DNA from: CAWCKS01 sp963763485
GTDB lineage: Bacteria > Pseudomonadota > Alphaproteobacteria > Rhizobiales > Xanthobacteraceae
DNA length: 64,000 nucleotides
Reading direction: 5' to 3'
NCBI GenBank assembly: GCA_963763485.1
Contig: CAVXOW010000003.1
Coordinates: forward strand, 1 to 64,000
A model generated the notes under the pieces. It was not told the DNA's origin. It saw only the letters and a program-made list of their open reading frames with translations, and made no database searches. Shown one piece after another: positions 39,848 to 49,738 of the stretch (positions within the stretch are counted from its first letter, which is position 1; each line of letters opens with the position of its first letter). A program made the position numbers and the translations under genes.

Positions 39848-41200
39848 TCAGATGTTGGCGTCGCCCGAGGCGAGATACTGCTCGAGCCAGTGGATGTGAT
39901 AGTCGCCGTCGATGATCGCGGCCTCGCGCACCAGCGCACGGAACAGCGGCAGCGTGGTCTCGATGCCGTCGACCACCATCTCGTCGAGCGCGCGGCGCAG
40001 CCGCATCAGGCATTCGGTGCGGGTCTTGCCGTGAACGATCAGCTTGCCGACCAGCAAGTCGTAGTAGGGCGGGATGGTGTAGCCCTGATAGACAGCGGAA
40101 TCGATGCGGACGCCCATGCCGCCGGGCGGATGATAATGCAGGATCTTGCCGGGCGAGGGACGGAAGGTCACGGGGTTCTCGGCGTTGACCCGGCATTCGA
40201 TGGCGTGGCCGTTGATCGCGATGTCCTGTTGCTGCGCCGGCAGCTCGGCGCCGGCGGCGATCCTGATCTGCTCGAGCACGAGGTCGATTCCGGTAATCAT
40301 CTCGGTGACCGGATGCTCGACCTGGATGCGGGTGTTCATCTCGATGAAATAGAACTCGCCGTCCTCATACAGGAACTCGACGGTTCCTGCGCCGAGATAT
40401 TTCAGCTCGCTCATCGCCTTGGTGACGATGCCACCGATCTTTTCGCGCGATTTGGCGTCGATCACCGGCGAGGGGCCTTCCTCCCAGACCTTCTGGTGAC
40501 GCCGCTGCAGCGAGCAGTCGCGTTCGCCGAGATGGATGGCGCCGCCGCGGCCGTCGCCCAGCACCTGAATTTCGATATGGCGCGGCTTCTCCAGATATTT
40601 TTCCAGATAGACCGAGGCGTCGCCGAACGCCGACTTGGCCTCCGCGCGCGCGGTCGACAGCGCGAGCGCGAGGTCATCCGCGGTGCGCGCAACCTTCATG
40701 CCGCGCCCGCCGCCGCCGGCGGCAGCCTTTACCAGTACCGGAAAGCCGATGTCGTGGCCGATCTTGATCGCCTCGTCGTCGCCGCCAACAGCGCCGTCCG
40801 AACCCGGCACCACCGGGATGCCGAGCCGGACCGCGGTCTTCTTGGCCTCGATCTTGTCGCCCATGATGCGGATGTGTTCCGCGCGCGGACCGATGAAGTG
40901 CAGGTTGTGGTCGGAAAGGATTTCGGCGAACCGCGCGTTCTCGGAGAGAAAGCCGTAGCCCGGATGCACGGCGTCGGCGCCGGTGATCTCGCACGCCGCA
41001 AGCAGCGCGGGGACGTTGAGATAGCTGTCCCGCGCCGGCGGCGGCCCGATGCACACGCTCTCGTCTGCGAGCCGCACATGCATCGCGTCGGCATCGGCAG
41101 TCGAGTGCACGGCGACAGTCGAGACGCCGAGCTCCTTGCAGGCGCGCAGGATGCGGAGCGCGATCTCTCCGCGATTGGCGATCAGGATCTTGTCAAACAT
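39848..41200 (-). CDS. accC: Acetyl-CoA carboxylase, biotin carboxylase subunit
   Basis: 450 residues from ATG 41200 (MFDKILIANRGEIALRILRA). It carboxylates the biotin on AccB with bicarbonate and ATP, the first half of malonyl-CoA synthesis. Motifs are AAAGGGGRGMKVA (ATP grasp), EKPRHIEIQVLGD, the RDCSLQRRHQKVWEE region, and EMNTRIQVEHPVTEMITG. Usual family length. It lies 17 bp downstream of accB. Confidence 0.95.
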   Translation of the reverse strand: MFDKILIANRGEIALRILRACKELGVSTVAVHSTADADAMHVRLADESVCIGPPPARDSYLNVPALLAACEITGADAVHPGYGFLSENARFAEILSDHNLHFIGPRAEHIRIMGDKIEAKKTAVRLGIPVVPGSDGAVGGDDEAIKIGHDIGFPVLVKAAAGGGGRGMKVARTADDLALALSTARAEAKSAFGDASVYLEKYLEKPRHIEIQVLGDGRGGAIHLGERDCSLQRRHQKVWEEGPSPVIDAKSREKIGGIVTKAMSELKYLGAGTVEFLYEDGEFYFIEMNTRIQVEHPVTEMITGIDLVLEQIRIAAGAELPAQQQDIAINGHAIECRVNAENPVTFRPSPGKILHYHPPGGMGVRIDSAVYQGYTIPPYYDLLVGKLIVHGKTRTECLMRLRRALDEMVVDGIETTLPLFRALVREAAIIDGDYHIHWLEQYLASGDANI

Positions 41201-41217
41201 CGCCGCGTCCCGACCGC

Positions 41218-41737
41218 TCACTCGATGATCATCAACGGTTCGCCGAACTCGACCGGCTGGCCGTCCTCGAACAGGATTTGCGTCACCGTGCCGGCGCGCG
41301 GCGCGGGTATCTGGTTCATCGTCTTCATCGCCTCGATGATCAGCAGCGTCTCGCCGGCGGAAACCTGGCTGCCCACGTCGACAAACGGCTTTGCGCCCGG
41401 CTCGGGTGCGACATAGGCGGTGCCGACCATGGGTGAGGGCACCATGCCCGGATGCTTGGTGATGTCGGATCCGTCCGCGCCGGCAGCGCGCCGGCGCTGC
41501 GGCAACGACCGGCGCTGTGGCGAACTGCATCGGTGCGGCGGCGACGCCGACGCTGCGCACGACGCGGACGCGCAGGCCTTCGCGCTCGACCTCGATCTCG
41601 GTCAGGTTGGTCTCGTCAAGCAGGCTCGCAAGATCGCGGATCAGCTCGCGCTCGTCGGTCGGCTTTGCCGCCGGGGTCTTGCTGTCCTTGGTCTTCGGCG
41701 TTTGTGCTTTTGGCGCTTCTGCTTTCGCCTGGGCCAT
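41218..41737 (-). CDS. accB: Acetyl-CoA carboxylase biotin carboxyl carrier protein (one frameshift)
   Basis: About 172 residues. The N-terminal half (MAQAKAEAPKAQTPK, ELIRDLASLLDETNLTEIEV) has an Ala/Pro/Lys linker. The biotinyl domain has VPSPMVGTAYVAPEPGAKPF and the biotin-attachment lysine in EAMKTMN. One base must be skipped near 41490 to join the halves. accB is essential, so the indel is probably a sequence error. It is followed by accC. Confidence 0.92.
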
Positions 41738-41770
41738 GATGTCGTTCCAGATCTGTGTCGCTGAGAAGGA

Positions 41771-42244
41771 TCAGGCTTTCGCCTTGATCCCGAGCTTCGC
41801 CGCGAGCCCGATGATCGCAAGCCGGTAGCCGTCGATGCCGAAGCCGGTCAGGGACGCAAACGCGGCCCTGGCGATGAACGAGTGATGACGGAAGTCTTCG
41901 CGGGCGTGGACATTGGAAATGTGGACTTCGACCGTCGGAATCTTCACGCCGACGATGGCGTCATGGATCGCGATCGAGGTGTGCGAGTAGCCGCCGCCGT
42001 TGATGACGATGCCGGCGGCGCCCTTGGTCCTGGCTTCATGGATGAAGTCAATCAGCTCGCCCTCACGATTGCTTTGGCGGCAATCGGCGGTCAGGCCAAA
42101 CTCGGCCGCGGCCTTCGCACAGAGCTTCTCGACGTCGGTGAGCGTGGCATGGCCGTAGGTCTCGGGCTCACGGGTGCCGAGCAGGTTGAGGTTCGGTCCG
42201 TTGAGGACATAGACCGTCTTCGCGGCGGAGGGTGATTTGGCCAT
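41771..42244 (-). CDS. aroQ: 3-dehydroquinate dehydratase, type II
   Basis: 157 residues. Type II dehydroquinase converts 3-dehydroquinate to 3-dehydroshikimate in the shikimate pathway, a cytosolic dodecamer. The N-terminal VLNGPNLNLLGTREPETYG motif, the catalytic-region SNREGELIDFIHEA, INGGGYSHTSIAIHDA and VEVHISNVHAREDFRH are all present. It lies 33 bp upstream of accB on the same strand, the arrangement common in alphaproteobacteria. Confidence 0.95.
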   Translation of the reverse strand: MAKSPSAAKTVYVLNGPNLNLLGTREPETYGHATLTDVEKLCAKAAAEFGLTADCRQSNREGELIDFIHEARTKGAAGIVINGGGYSHTSIAIHDAIVGVKIPTVEVHISNVHAREDFRHHSFIARAAFASLTGFGIDGYRLAIIGLAAKLGIKAKA

Positions 42245-42431
42245 CGCTCAAGCAGGTTGGGTGACCACAGCCAGGAATGGCCGGGTTCGGCTGCTTTATA
42301 GGTAACACCGCCGTGGCTGGGAAGCCTTGGTTTTGCCCGGACTCTCAGCAAATCATTCGGATTGCTGGGGAAAACCCGAGCACCGCGTCACAATCGAAAG
42401 AAAGTCGGGCAGGACGAGGGGGCGCTGCCCC

Positions 42432-43193
42432 TCAGCAGGTTGCCTTGCCGCAGCGGGCGATGCCGACTTTCTCCTTCAATCCGTCGAGGCCGATCGCGCC
42501 GATCACCACCTGCTGGCCGATCACATAGCTCGGCGTGCCGTTCAGGCCGACGTCTTCGGCGACCTTGAAGTTCTCTTCCAGCGTGGCCCGCACCTCGGGG
42601 CTCTTGAGGTCCTTCTCGAGCCGCGCCATGTCGAGGCCAGCGTCCTTCGCCGCGGCCATCGCCTTTTCCTTGTCGGCCTGGCCGCGACCGCCGAGCAGCT
42701 TCTGGTGGAAGTCGAGATACTTCTTGCCAGTCGGGTCCTGCATCCGCACCGCAACCGCAACCTGTGCTGCTTCGACCGAGCCCGGCCCGAGCACTGGGAA
42801 TTCCTTCAAGGTCACCTTCAGCTTCGGATCGTCCTTCATCAGGGTCAGCATGTCGGACATCGCGCGCTTGCAGTAGCCGCAGTTGTAGTCGAAGAACTCG
42901 ACGAACTGCACGTCGCCGCCGGCGCCGCCGACCTGAACGCCGCGCGGCGAGTTGAAGATCACCTCGGCGTTACGCTGGACCGCTGCCGTGTGCTTGGCAT
43001 CGTCGGCCGCGGTCTGGCGCTTGGTCAGTTCGGCGGTGACTTCCTCGAGCACCTCGGGGTGCGCCAGCAGGTAGCTGCGCACGATGGTCTCGATCTCCGC
43101 GCGTTGCGGCTCCGAAAAGCTTTGCGCGAGAACGGGAGCGCCAAGCAGCATGGTTGCGGCGACGGTAATCGCGCAGGTGCGGAATGAAGGCAT
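42432..43193 (-). CDS. DsbA-family thiol:disulfide oxidoreductase
   Basis: 253 residues from ATG 43193 (MPSFRTCAITVAATMLLGAP), with AAGGGA 8 nt upstream. A signal peptide ends near VLAQ. An N-terminal helical extension (about 25-85) precedes the thioredoxin fold, whose active site is CGYC (FDYNCGYCKRAMSDMLT); the cis-Pro loop is NGTPSYVIGQQVVIG. It resembles the Com1/ScsC-type DsbA group. The role is periplasmic disulfide formation or isomerisation. It lies 47 bp downstream of the M48 protease gene. Confidence 0.92.
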   Translation of the reverse strand: MPSFRTCAITVAATMLLGAPVLAQSFSEPQRAEIETIVRSYLLAHPEVLEEVTAELTKRQTAADDAKHTAAVQRNAEVIFNSPRGVQVGGAGGDVQFVEFFDYNCGYCKRAMSDMLTLMKDDPKLKVTLKEFPVLGPGSVEAAQVAVAVRMQDPTGKKYLDFHQKLLGGRGQADKEKAMAAAKDAGLDMARLEKDLKSPEVRATLEENFKVAEDVGLNGTPSYVIGQQVVIGAIGLDGLKEKVGIARCGKATC

Positions 43194-43240
43194 TGGCAGT
43201 CCCTTTCGCAGTGTCATTTTGTGAAGTCGGTGTACGCGCA

Positions 43241-44668
43241 TCAGTTCTGATTCTGTCCGGGAATCGGCTTCGCGCTCACGATATCATCGGCCTTGACCCA
43301 GCCGGGTGATCCGACGGCAAAGCGGCCCTTGGCCCGGATCGCAAGGCCGCGTGCGTACTTGAGGTCGCCGCGCAGATAGGCGGCCTGCGCGGAAGCGAGA
43401 TCGGCGTCGGCGAGATCGCCCTTTTTTCCATAGGCCATTGCAAGCTGCATAAATCCGATCGGAGCCTCGGGCTCCTGAACCAGCGCATTCTTCAGCATCG
43501 CGATGGCTTCGTCGGCTACGGCCGGATTATCCGATGCCACCAGGGCCTGACCAAGTAAAATCTCGATGAGAGGGGCGTTGTGCGACAGCTGGACTGCCTT
43601 GCGGAGCGAAGGGATCGCCTCCTTCGGCATGCCGCCTTCGAGCAGCGCCTGGCCTCTAAGCTCGTAGAAATAGGGGTTGGCCGGTTGAGATTGAATTAAG
43701 CCATCGATTAGAGCGAGCGCGGTGCGCAGGTCGCCGTGGCGGTAGGTCGCGATCGCGCGCGCATAGCGCGCCGGCAGGCCGTCGTTGCCGGTCGGATAGC
43801 GCCGCGCCACGGTGTCGGCCCGATTCATGAAGCCCGCGAGCTTCGCCCGCATCAGGTCGTGACGGAGTTGCAGCGCCGGATCGTCCTTCTTGTCCCAATA
43901 GGGGCTCGCCTTGGCGAATACCTCGAGCGCGTTGACACGATCGATCGGCATCGGGTGCGACAGCACATAAGGGTCGACGCCGCGGGTTTGGAACAGTGAC
44001 TGGTCGGCGAACCGCTTGAAGGTCACGTACATGCCCTTCGGCGATTGTCCGGTTGCGGTCAGAAACCGCACCCCGGCCCGGTCGGCGCTCTCCTCCTGCT
44101 GCCGCTGATACGAGATCAGGGAACGCGTGATCGCCGACTGCGGCGCGCTCAGCGCGGCCATGCCGACATTCGCGGTGCCCGAATTGTTGCTGCGAGCGCC
44201 CGCGATCATCGCGCCGAGGCCCAGCAGCGTCGCGAGAATCATCTGGGTCTCCGCCTGCGCCAGTTGCTGGCGCATCTTGGCGAGGTGGCCGCCCGCCATG
44301 TGGCCGGTCTCGTGCGCGAGCACGCCAATCACTTCGTTGGGCGTGTCAGCCTGCAACAGCGCGCCGGTGTTGATGAAGATATGACGGCCGTCCATCACGA
44401 AGGCGTTGAACTGCGGATCGTTGATGATGACGACGCGGACGTTCTGGTTGGCAAGCCCGGCGGCGCGCAGGATCGGCTGGGTGTAGTCCTTCAACAGCTG
44501 CTCGATCTCGGCGTCGCGCACGATCTGCGGGCCTGCGCCCTGGCCGCCGGGATCCTCCTGGGCGCGTGCCGGGGCAAAGCTGCTCGCGGGTGCGACAAAG
44601 CCCAGCGCGGCTGCAACGACCACGGAAATGGCGCGACGCCAGTTAGCTTGTGAAGGCGTCTGCGTCAT
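43241..44668 (-). CDS. M48-family metalloprotease with TPR domain (BepA-like)
   Basis: 475 residues from ATG 44668 (MTQTPSQANWRRAISVVVAA), with an N-terminal signal segment ending near ARAQ. The zinc site is HETGH (VLAHETGHMAGGHLAK), with the third ligand Glu in QEESADRAGVRFL. The C-terminal half (about 290-470) holds TPR-like repeats (YRHGDLRTALALIDGLIQSQ, and PFYELRGQALLEGGMPKEAI-type pairs). BepA-like proteases act in the periplasm on outer-membrane protein assembly. An upstream in-frame extension to 44707 is unlikely. Confidence 0.92.
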   Translation of the reverse strand: MTQTPSQANWRRAISVVVAAALGFVAPASSFAPARAQEDPGGQGAGPQIVRDAEIEQLLKDYTQPILRAAGLANQNVRVVIINDPQFNAFVMDGRHIFINTGALLQADTPNEVIGVLAHETGHMAGGHLAKMRQQLAQAETQMILATLLGLGAMIAGARSNNSGTANVGMAALSAPQSAITRSLISYQRQQEESADRAGVRFLTATGQSPKGMYVTFKRFADQSLFQTRGVDPYVLSHPMPIDRVNALEVFAKASPYWDKKDDPALQLRHDLMRAKLAGFMNRADTVARRYPTGNDGLPARYARAIATYRHGDLRTALALIDGLIQSQPANPYFYELRGQALLEGGMPKEAIPSLRKAVQLSHNAPLIEILLGQALVASDNPAVADEAIAMLKNALVQEPEAPIGFMQLAMAYGKKGDLADADLASAQAAYLRGDLKYARGLAIRAKGRFAVGSPGWVKADDIVSAKPIPGQNQN

Positions 44669-44936
44669 GCCCGGAGAATAGTTTGGAGAATGGTGTCTTG
44701 GAGCCATTCGGGTCTTGGGTCGCAGTCTTGGTTCGCAGTCTTGGGTTGTCGCTCGCTTTCGCGAAGGTTAGAGCCGGGACCAGCGGTTCGCGGCAAGTCA
44801 AATCTCGTGAATTACAGTCACCAAGCCGCGGAATAAGGCGGGAGAGCGGCGTTTTCGCCACGGCGGGACGCAGCCGTCCTCCCTTGTGGCTGCAGGTCGG
44901 GCCGACTAGGTTCGGCCGGCAAACCCGATTGTTCCA

Positions 44937-46119
44937 ATGCTCGATTCGACCCGGATTCAACGCCTTTTGTCGCCGTCCGCGCGAAGCGATGTGCCGCCGT
45001 TCATGGTCATGGACGTGATGGCGGCGGCGGCGCGGATCGAGGCCGCCGGCGGCCGTGTCGTTCATCTTGAGGTCGGGCAACCGGCCGAGCCCGCGCCGAA
45101 GACCGCGATCGCGGCGGCGCATGCCGCGCTCGAATTCCATGCGGATCGATTACACCGCGGCACTCGGAATTCCCTCGCTCCGCGCGCGGATCGCGCGGCA
45201 TTATCGCGACGCCTATGGTTGCGATGTCGATCCCGAACGCATCATTATTACGACCGGATCGTCGGGCGGCTTCATCCTGGCGTTCATTGCGATGTTCGAG
45301 CCGGGCGACCGCGTCGCCGTGACCGTGCCTGGCTACCCGCCCTACCGGCACATTCTGACCGCGCTCGGCTGCGAGCCCGTGCTGATCGAGACGTCGAGCG
45401 CCGACCGCCACGCGCTGTCGCCGGACGCGCTGCTTGCGGCCCATCGCAAAAAGCCGCTCGACGGCGTGCTGGTCGCGAGCCCGGCCAACCCGACCGGCAC
45501 CATGATGACCGGCGACGCGCTACGCGCGCTGATCGCGGCGGCCGAAGGCGAGGGCATCCGCTTCATTTCCGACGAGATCTATCACGGCCTCGACTACGCG
45601 TTTCCTGCGGTGACCGCCGCTTCGATCTCGCCGCGCGCGCTGATCATCAACTCGTTCTCGAAATACTTCTGCATGACCGGCTGGCGGGTCGGCTGGATCG
45701 TCGCGCCGGAGCCCTTTGTGCGTCCGATCGAGCGGCTGCAGCAAAACCTCTCGATCTCGGTGCCGACGCTGTCGCAACTCGCCGCCGAAGCCGCCTTCGA
45801 CGGACGCGACGAGATGGAGCGGGTCAAGCGCGGCTACGAGGAGAACCGCCGCATCCTGATCGAAGGCTTGCCTGGCGCCGGTCTCGACACCTTCCTGCCC
45901 GCCGACGGCGCGTTCTATCTCTACGCGGACGTCTCGAAATTCACCGACGACAGCCTTGCCTTCACCAGGGAAATGCTGGAGCGGGCCCATGTCGCCGCGA
46001 CCTCAGGCGTCGACTTCGATCCGATCCACGGCCGCTCGTTCGTGCGCTTCTCCTATGCCCGCTCCGCCGACGACATGCGCGAGGCTGTCAAACGCATCAC
46101 GCGTTGGCTCAAGCGATGA
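44937..46119 (+). CDS. Class I/II PLP-dependent aminotransferase (one frameshift)
   Basis: About 393 residues from ATG 44937 (MLDSTRIQRLLSPSARSDVP). The N-terminal RVVHLEVGQPAEPAPK is followed, after a one-base slip near 45135, by RIDYTAALGIPSLRARIARH. It shows the PLP pattern: TTGSSGGFILAFIAMFEPGD, VASPANPTGTMMT, FISDEIYHGLDY, and the PLP lysine in SFSKYFCMTGWRVGW. Substrates unknown; rhizobial relatives are annotated as aspartate/tyrosine/aromatic aminotransferases. It overlaps the next gene by 4 bp (ATGA). Confidence 0.9.
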
Positions 46120-46724
46120 AGCTCAAGGGCTACGTCTCGCTACCCGACGAATGGCAATTGCCTGATCTCGCGCCGTGGGATCTCTGCACTGATATTGTTG
46201 CAGTGATCGAGCGGAGCATCGAACGGCTGCCTTCAAGCTACATCCGCAAAGCACCTGATATCGCGGTCCACGACAGCGCCACGGTCGAGCCCGGCGCGGT
46301 GCTGAAAGCGCCGTGCATTATCGGCGAGAATTGCTTCGTTGCCTCGTACGCCTATTTGCGCGGCGGCGTCTGGCTGGCGGCGAACGTCATCCTTGGTCCC
46401 TCGGTCGAGGTCAAATCGTCGCTGATCGGCGAGGGCAGCAAGGCCGCGCATTTCAACTTCGTCGGGGACAGCGTTATCGGTCGCGACGTCAACATCGAGG
46501 CCGGCGCGATCGTCGCGAACTATCGCAATGAACGCATGGACAAGCAGATCGTCTGCTTCGACGGTGAGCAACTGATCCGAACGGGTCGCGACAAATTCGG
46601 ATCGCTGATCGGCGATGGCTGCCGGATCGGCGCCAACGCCGTGCTGGCGCCGGGCACGATCCTGAAACCAGCCACGGTGGTGCCGCGGCTGGCGCTGGTC
46701 GATCAGACCGCGGGACGCGTCTAG
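46116..46724 (+). CDS. Left-handed beta-helix (hexapeptide-repeat) transferase-like protein
   Basis: 202 residues from ATG 46116, overlapping the aminotransferase stop (ATGA). The N-terminal 60 residues form a helical cap (VSLPDEWQLPDLAPWDLC), then hexapeptide repeats typical of GlmU-like acyl/nucleotidyl-transferase beta-helices (VEPGAVLKAPCIIGENCFVA, IGPSVEVKSSLIGEGSKAAH-like, DVNIEAGAIVANYRNERM). Its acceptor is unknown. Its stop shares the CTAG at 46721-46724 with the rne stop on the other strand. Confidence 0.87.
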   Translation: MKLKGYVSLPDEWQLPDLAPWDLCTDIVAVIERSIERLPSSYIRKAPDIAVHDSATVEPGAVLKAPCIIGENCFVASYAYLRGGVWLAANVILGPSVEVKSSLIGEGSKAAHFNFVGDSVIGRDVNIEAGAIVANYRNERMDKQIVCFDGEQLIRTGRDKFGSLIGDGCRIGANAVLAPGTILKPATVVPRLALVDQTAGRV

Positions 46725-49700
46725 CTGCCGCCGCCGAAGCGGCGCGACCACCAGCCGGCGCGACGTGGTCCGCCGTCATTCGAGGCCTCGGCGTTGCCCT
46801 CCGGTTCGGCCGGCGCCGGCGCGGGCTCCGGTTGCGCGGCATGAACAGGCTCGGCGCTCGTCGGTGGCGCACTGTCGGTCACGAAGCTGACCTTCTCGCG
46901 TACCGTCGACCGTCGGCGGGCTCTTTCCTGCGCGCCCTCGTGCTCTGCCGAAGGATGTTCGGGAACGGCGGCATGTTCGACGTGCGGCTCGTGGTGGATT
47001 GGCGCCGGAGCGGGCGCAGGTTGCGGCTCGCTCGGCGCGGCATCGACCGGTGGTCGGTCGAGATCGGCGACCTCTGCCACGGCCTCAGCCGACTCGAATT
47101 GGCCCTCGACCTCGTCGGCGACCGACGCGGCTAGGCCTTCCTCGCCCTCGCGGCGCCTGCGGCGGCCGCCACGACGGCCGCGCCTGCGGCGGCGACGCTC
47201 GCTCTCGCTGCCTTCGCCCTGCGGCCCGTCGAACCCGGCCTCCGCGGTTGCCTCGGCGGCCTCGGCGCCTTCCTCGTCGGGCAACTCGTCGTCGCCGGCT
47301 GCGAAGCCTGGCTCATCCTCCCGGCCTTCGGGCGCGGCCGCTCGCTCGCGCTCCTCGCCGTTGCGACCGCGCCGGCCACGGCGCCGGCGCCGCCGCCGCT
47401 GACCATCACCGTCGCCGCGCGCTTCGCTATTTTCGTCGGACGCCTGCGTCTCTGCCTCGCCGACCTCCTCGTCGCCGCGCTCAAGTTCGTCCTCGACAAC
47501 CTCGTCGCCCTCGATCGGCTCTTCGGGCGCGAGCGGGGTTGCGGCTTGCGCCGCGAGCAGCGCCTTCGCCGCTTCCAGCGTGTGCACCTGCTCCCCGCGA
47601 TCGAGCGCAAAGGCCTGCGGACCGGTGATGCCGGGATCGGCCGAGATCGTCAGTGTCACCTTGAAGGTGTTTTCGAGATCGCGCAGATGGCCGCGCTTGT
47701 GGTTCAGGACGTAGAGCGCCACCTCCGTCCGTGTGCGGATCGTGAGGTTGTGGGTCGCGCCCTTCATCAATGTTTCTTCGAGGCTGCGCAGCAGCTGCAG
47801 CGCGACGGATGCGACCGAACGCACGTGGCCGGTGCCGCCGCAATGCGGGCAGGGCTCCGTCGAGCTCTCCAGCACGCTGGCGCGGATGCGCTGTCGCGAC
47901 ATTTCGAGCAGGCCGAAATGCGAGATGCGGCCGACCTGGATGCGCGCGCGATCGTGCTTGAGGCATTCGCTCAACCGCCGTTCGACCGCGCGGTTGTTGC
48001 GCTTCTCGTCCATGTCGATGAAGTCGATCACGATCAGGCCGGCAAGATCACGCAGGCGGAGCTGTCGCGCGACTTCCTCGGACGCCTCGAGATTGGTCTT
48101 CAGCGCGGTGTCTTCGATGTGATGCTCGCGCGTCGACCGGCCCGAGTTGACGTCGATCGAGACGAGCGCCTCGGTCTGGTTGATGACGATGTAGCCGCCG
48201 GAACGGAGCTGGACCGTCGGCGAGAACATCGCGTCGAGCTGGCTTTCGACGCCCATGCGCGAGAGCAGCGGCTGCTGGCCCTGATACGGCTTCACCGCGC
48301 GCACCTGGCCCGGCAACAGCATCTTCATGAAGTCGCGCGCTTCATGGTAGCCGGCTTCGCCGGCAACGATGATCTCGTCGATGTCCTTGTTATAGAGGTC
48401 GCGGATCGAGCGCTTGATCAGCGATCCCTCTTCATAGACCAGCGTCGGCGCCGTCGACTTCAGGGTGAGGTCGCGGACCGTCTCCCACAGCCGCAGCAAA
48501 TATTCGAAATCGCGCTCGATCTCGGGCTTGGTGCGGGCGGCACCCGCGGTGCGCAGGATGATGCCCATGCCCTCGGGCACATCGAGATCCTGTACCACTT
48601 CCTTCAGACGAGAACGGTCCTGCGCCGAGGTGATCTTGCGGCTGATGCCGCCGCCGCGGGCTGTGTTCGGCATCAACACCGCGTAACGGCCGGCGAGCGA
48701 CAGGTAAGTCGTCAGCGCGGCACCCTTGTTGCCGCGCTCTTCCTTGACCACCTGGATCAGCATCACCTGGCGGCGCTTGATGACCTCCTGGATCTTGTAC
48801 TGCCGGCGCGGCCGGAACGGACGCTCGGGAACTTCTTCGAGCGCGTCGTCGCCGCCGACGGACTCGACGATCTCGTCTTCGGCCTCCGCGGTCTCTTCCT
48901 GCTCATCGTCTTCCGCGTGTGCCGCGGTGACTTCGGCCGCATGTTCGGCGGGCGTCCCATTTGAACCGGGCAGATCGTCGCTGCCGGGCTCGCTCGCTTC
49001 CGTAATCAGCGGATCATCGTTGTCGAAACTGGGCCGCGCCTCGTGCGAGGTGATTTCGTCGGCGTGGTCCTCCGCATGCGAGGGCTCGTCGAACCCGTGT
49101 GGCGCGCTGTGATCGTCGTCGTCATCGTGATCATGCGAGCGCTCGGAACCCGCGTCGTAATGTTCAACGTCGTGATCCTGAACGGCCCCGAATGGCTCGG
49201 CGCGGGAATCCGGCCGGGCAGTCTCGGCATCGAAACCCTCCTCCAGCGCGACCGCCCGCTCATAAACGTCGGCCTCGACGCGTGCATCAGTCGATGCGGC
49301 ATCCCCTGCGTCGCGAGGCGGAGCTCCGGACGCGGCTTCATCGATCGGCGCACTCCGCATGCGGTCGCCGCCGCCGCGGCGGCGGGAGTTGCGATGGCGT
49401 GAGCGGCGCCGGTGCGAGCGCTCTTCGGCTTCTTCCTCGGCCTCGCGATGGGCGCGTTCGTCGTCTTCGATCAGCGCCTGCCGGTCGGCGACCGGGATCT
49501 GGTAGTAGTCGGGATGGATTTCCGAGAAGGCGAGGAAGCCGTGGCGATTGCCGCCGTATTCGACGAAGGCGGCCTGCAGCGACGGTTCGACGCGCGTGAC
49601 CTTGGCGAGATAAATGTTGCCGCGAAGCTGTTTTCGCTGGGCTGACTCGAAATCAAACTCTTCGACGCGGTTGCCGCGAACGACCACGACCCGGGTCTCC

Positions 49701-49738
49701 TCCGGGTGGGTGGCATCGATAAGCATCTTGTTGGGCAT
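46721..49738 (-). CDS. rne: Ribonuclease E
   Basis: 1005 residues. RNase E is the main endonuclease of mRNA decay and rRNA processing and scaffolds the degradosome at the membrane. The S1 domain begins at about residue 40 (GNIYLAKVTRVEPSLQAAFV) but is interrupted from about 95 to 320 by an acidic, low-complexity insertion (AEDDEQEETAEAEDE), then resumes (IQEVIKRRQVMLIQVVKEER). The catalytic region contains LIVIDFIDMDEKRN, the zinc link is CPHCGGTG, and the C-terminal third is an acidic/basic disordered region with RRRRRRRGRRGRN-type runs. Such insertions are usual in alphaproteobacterial RNase E. Confidence 0.94.
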   Translation of the reverse strand: MPNKMLIDATHPEETRVVVVRGNRVEEFDFESAQRKQLRGNIYLAKVTRVEPSLQAAFVEYGGNRHGFLAFSEIHPDYYQIPVADRQALIEDDERAHREAEEEAEERSHRRRSRHRNSRRRGGGDRMRSAPIDEAASGAPPRDAGDAASTDARVEADVYERAVALEEGFDAETARPDSRAEPFGAVQDHDVEHYDAGSERSHDHDDDDDHSAPHGFDEPSHAEDHADEITSHEARPSFDNDDPLITEASEPGSDDLPGSNGTPAEHAAEVTAAHAEDDEQEETAEAEDEIVESVGGDDALEEVPERPFRPRRQYKIQEVIKRRQVMLIQVVKEERGNKGAALTTYLSLAGRYAVLMPNTARGGGISRKITSAQDRSRLKEVVQDLDVPEGMGIILRTAGAARTKPEIERDFEYLLRLWETVRDLTLKSTAPTLVYEEGSLIKRSIRDLYNKDIDEIIVAGEAGYHEARDFMKMLLPGQVRAVKPYQGQQPLLSRMGVESQLDAMFSPTVQLRSGGYIVINQTEALVSIDVNSGRSTREHHIEDTALKTNLEASEEVARQLRLRDLAGLIVIDFIDMDEKRNNRAVERRLSECLKHDRARIQVGRISHFGLLEMSRQRIRASVLESSTEPCPHCGGTGHVRSVASVALQLLRSLEETLMKGATHNLTIRTRTEVALYVLNHKRGHLRDLENTFKVTLTISADPGITGPQAFALDRGEQVHTLEAAKALLAAQAATPLAPEEPIEGDEVVEDELERGDEEVGEAETQASDENSEARGDGDGQRRRRRRRGRRGRNGEERERAAAPEGREDEPGFAAGDDELPDEEGAEAAEATAEAGFDGPQGEGSESERRRRRRGRRGGRRRRREGEEGLAASVADEVEGQFESAEAVAEVADLDRPPVDAAPSEPQPAPAPAPIHHEPHVEHAAVPEHPSAEHEGAQERARRRSTVREKVSFVTDSAPPTSAEPVHAAQPEPAPAPAEPEGNAEASNDGGPRRAGWWSRRFGGGS

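Noticed and set aside
39848..41737. Fused AccB-AccC protein of 629 residues
   Set aside because: The middle part is out-of-frame translation of the accB biotinyl domain; the proper accC start is ATG 41200 and accB is frameshifted.
44937..46724. One 595-residue protein spanning aminotransferase and beta-helix
   Set aside because: It only arises by out-of-frame reading of the aminotransferase after the indel; the beta-helix protein has its own ATG at 46116.
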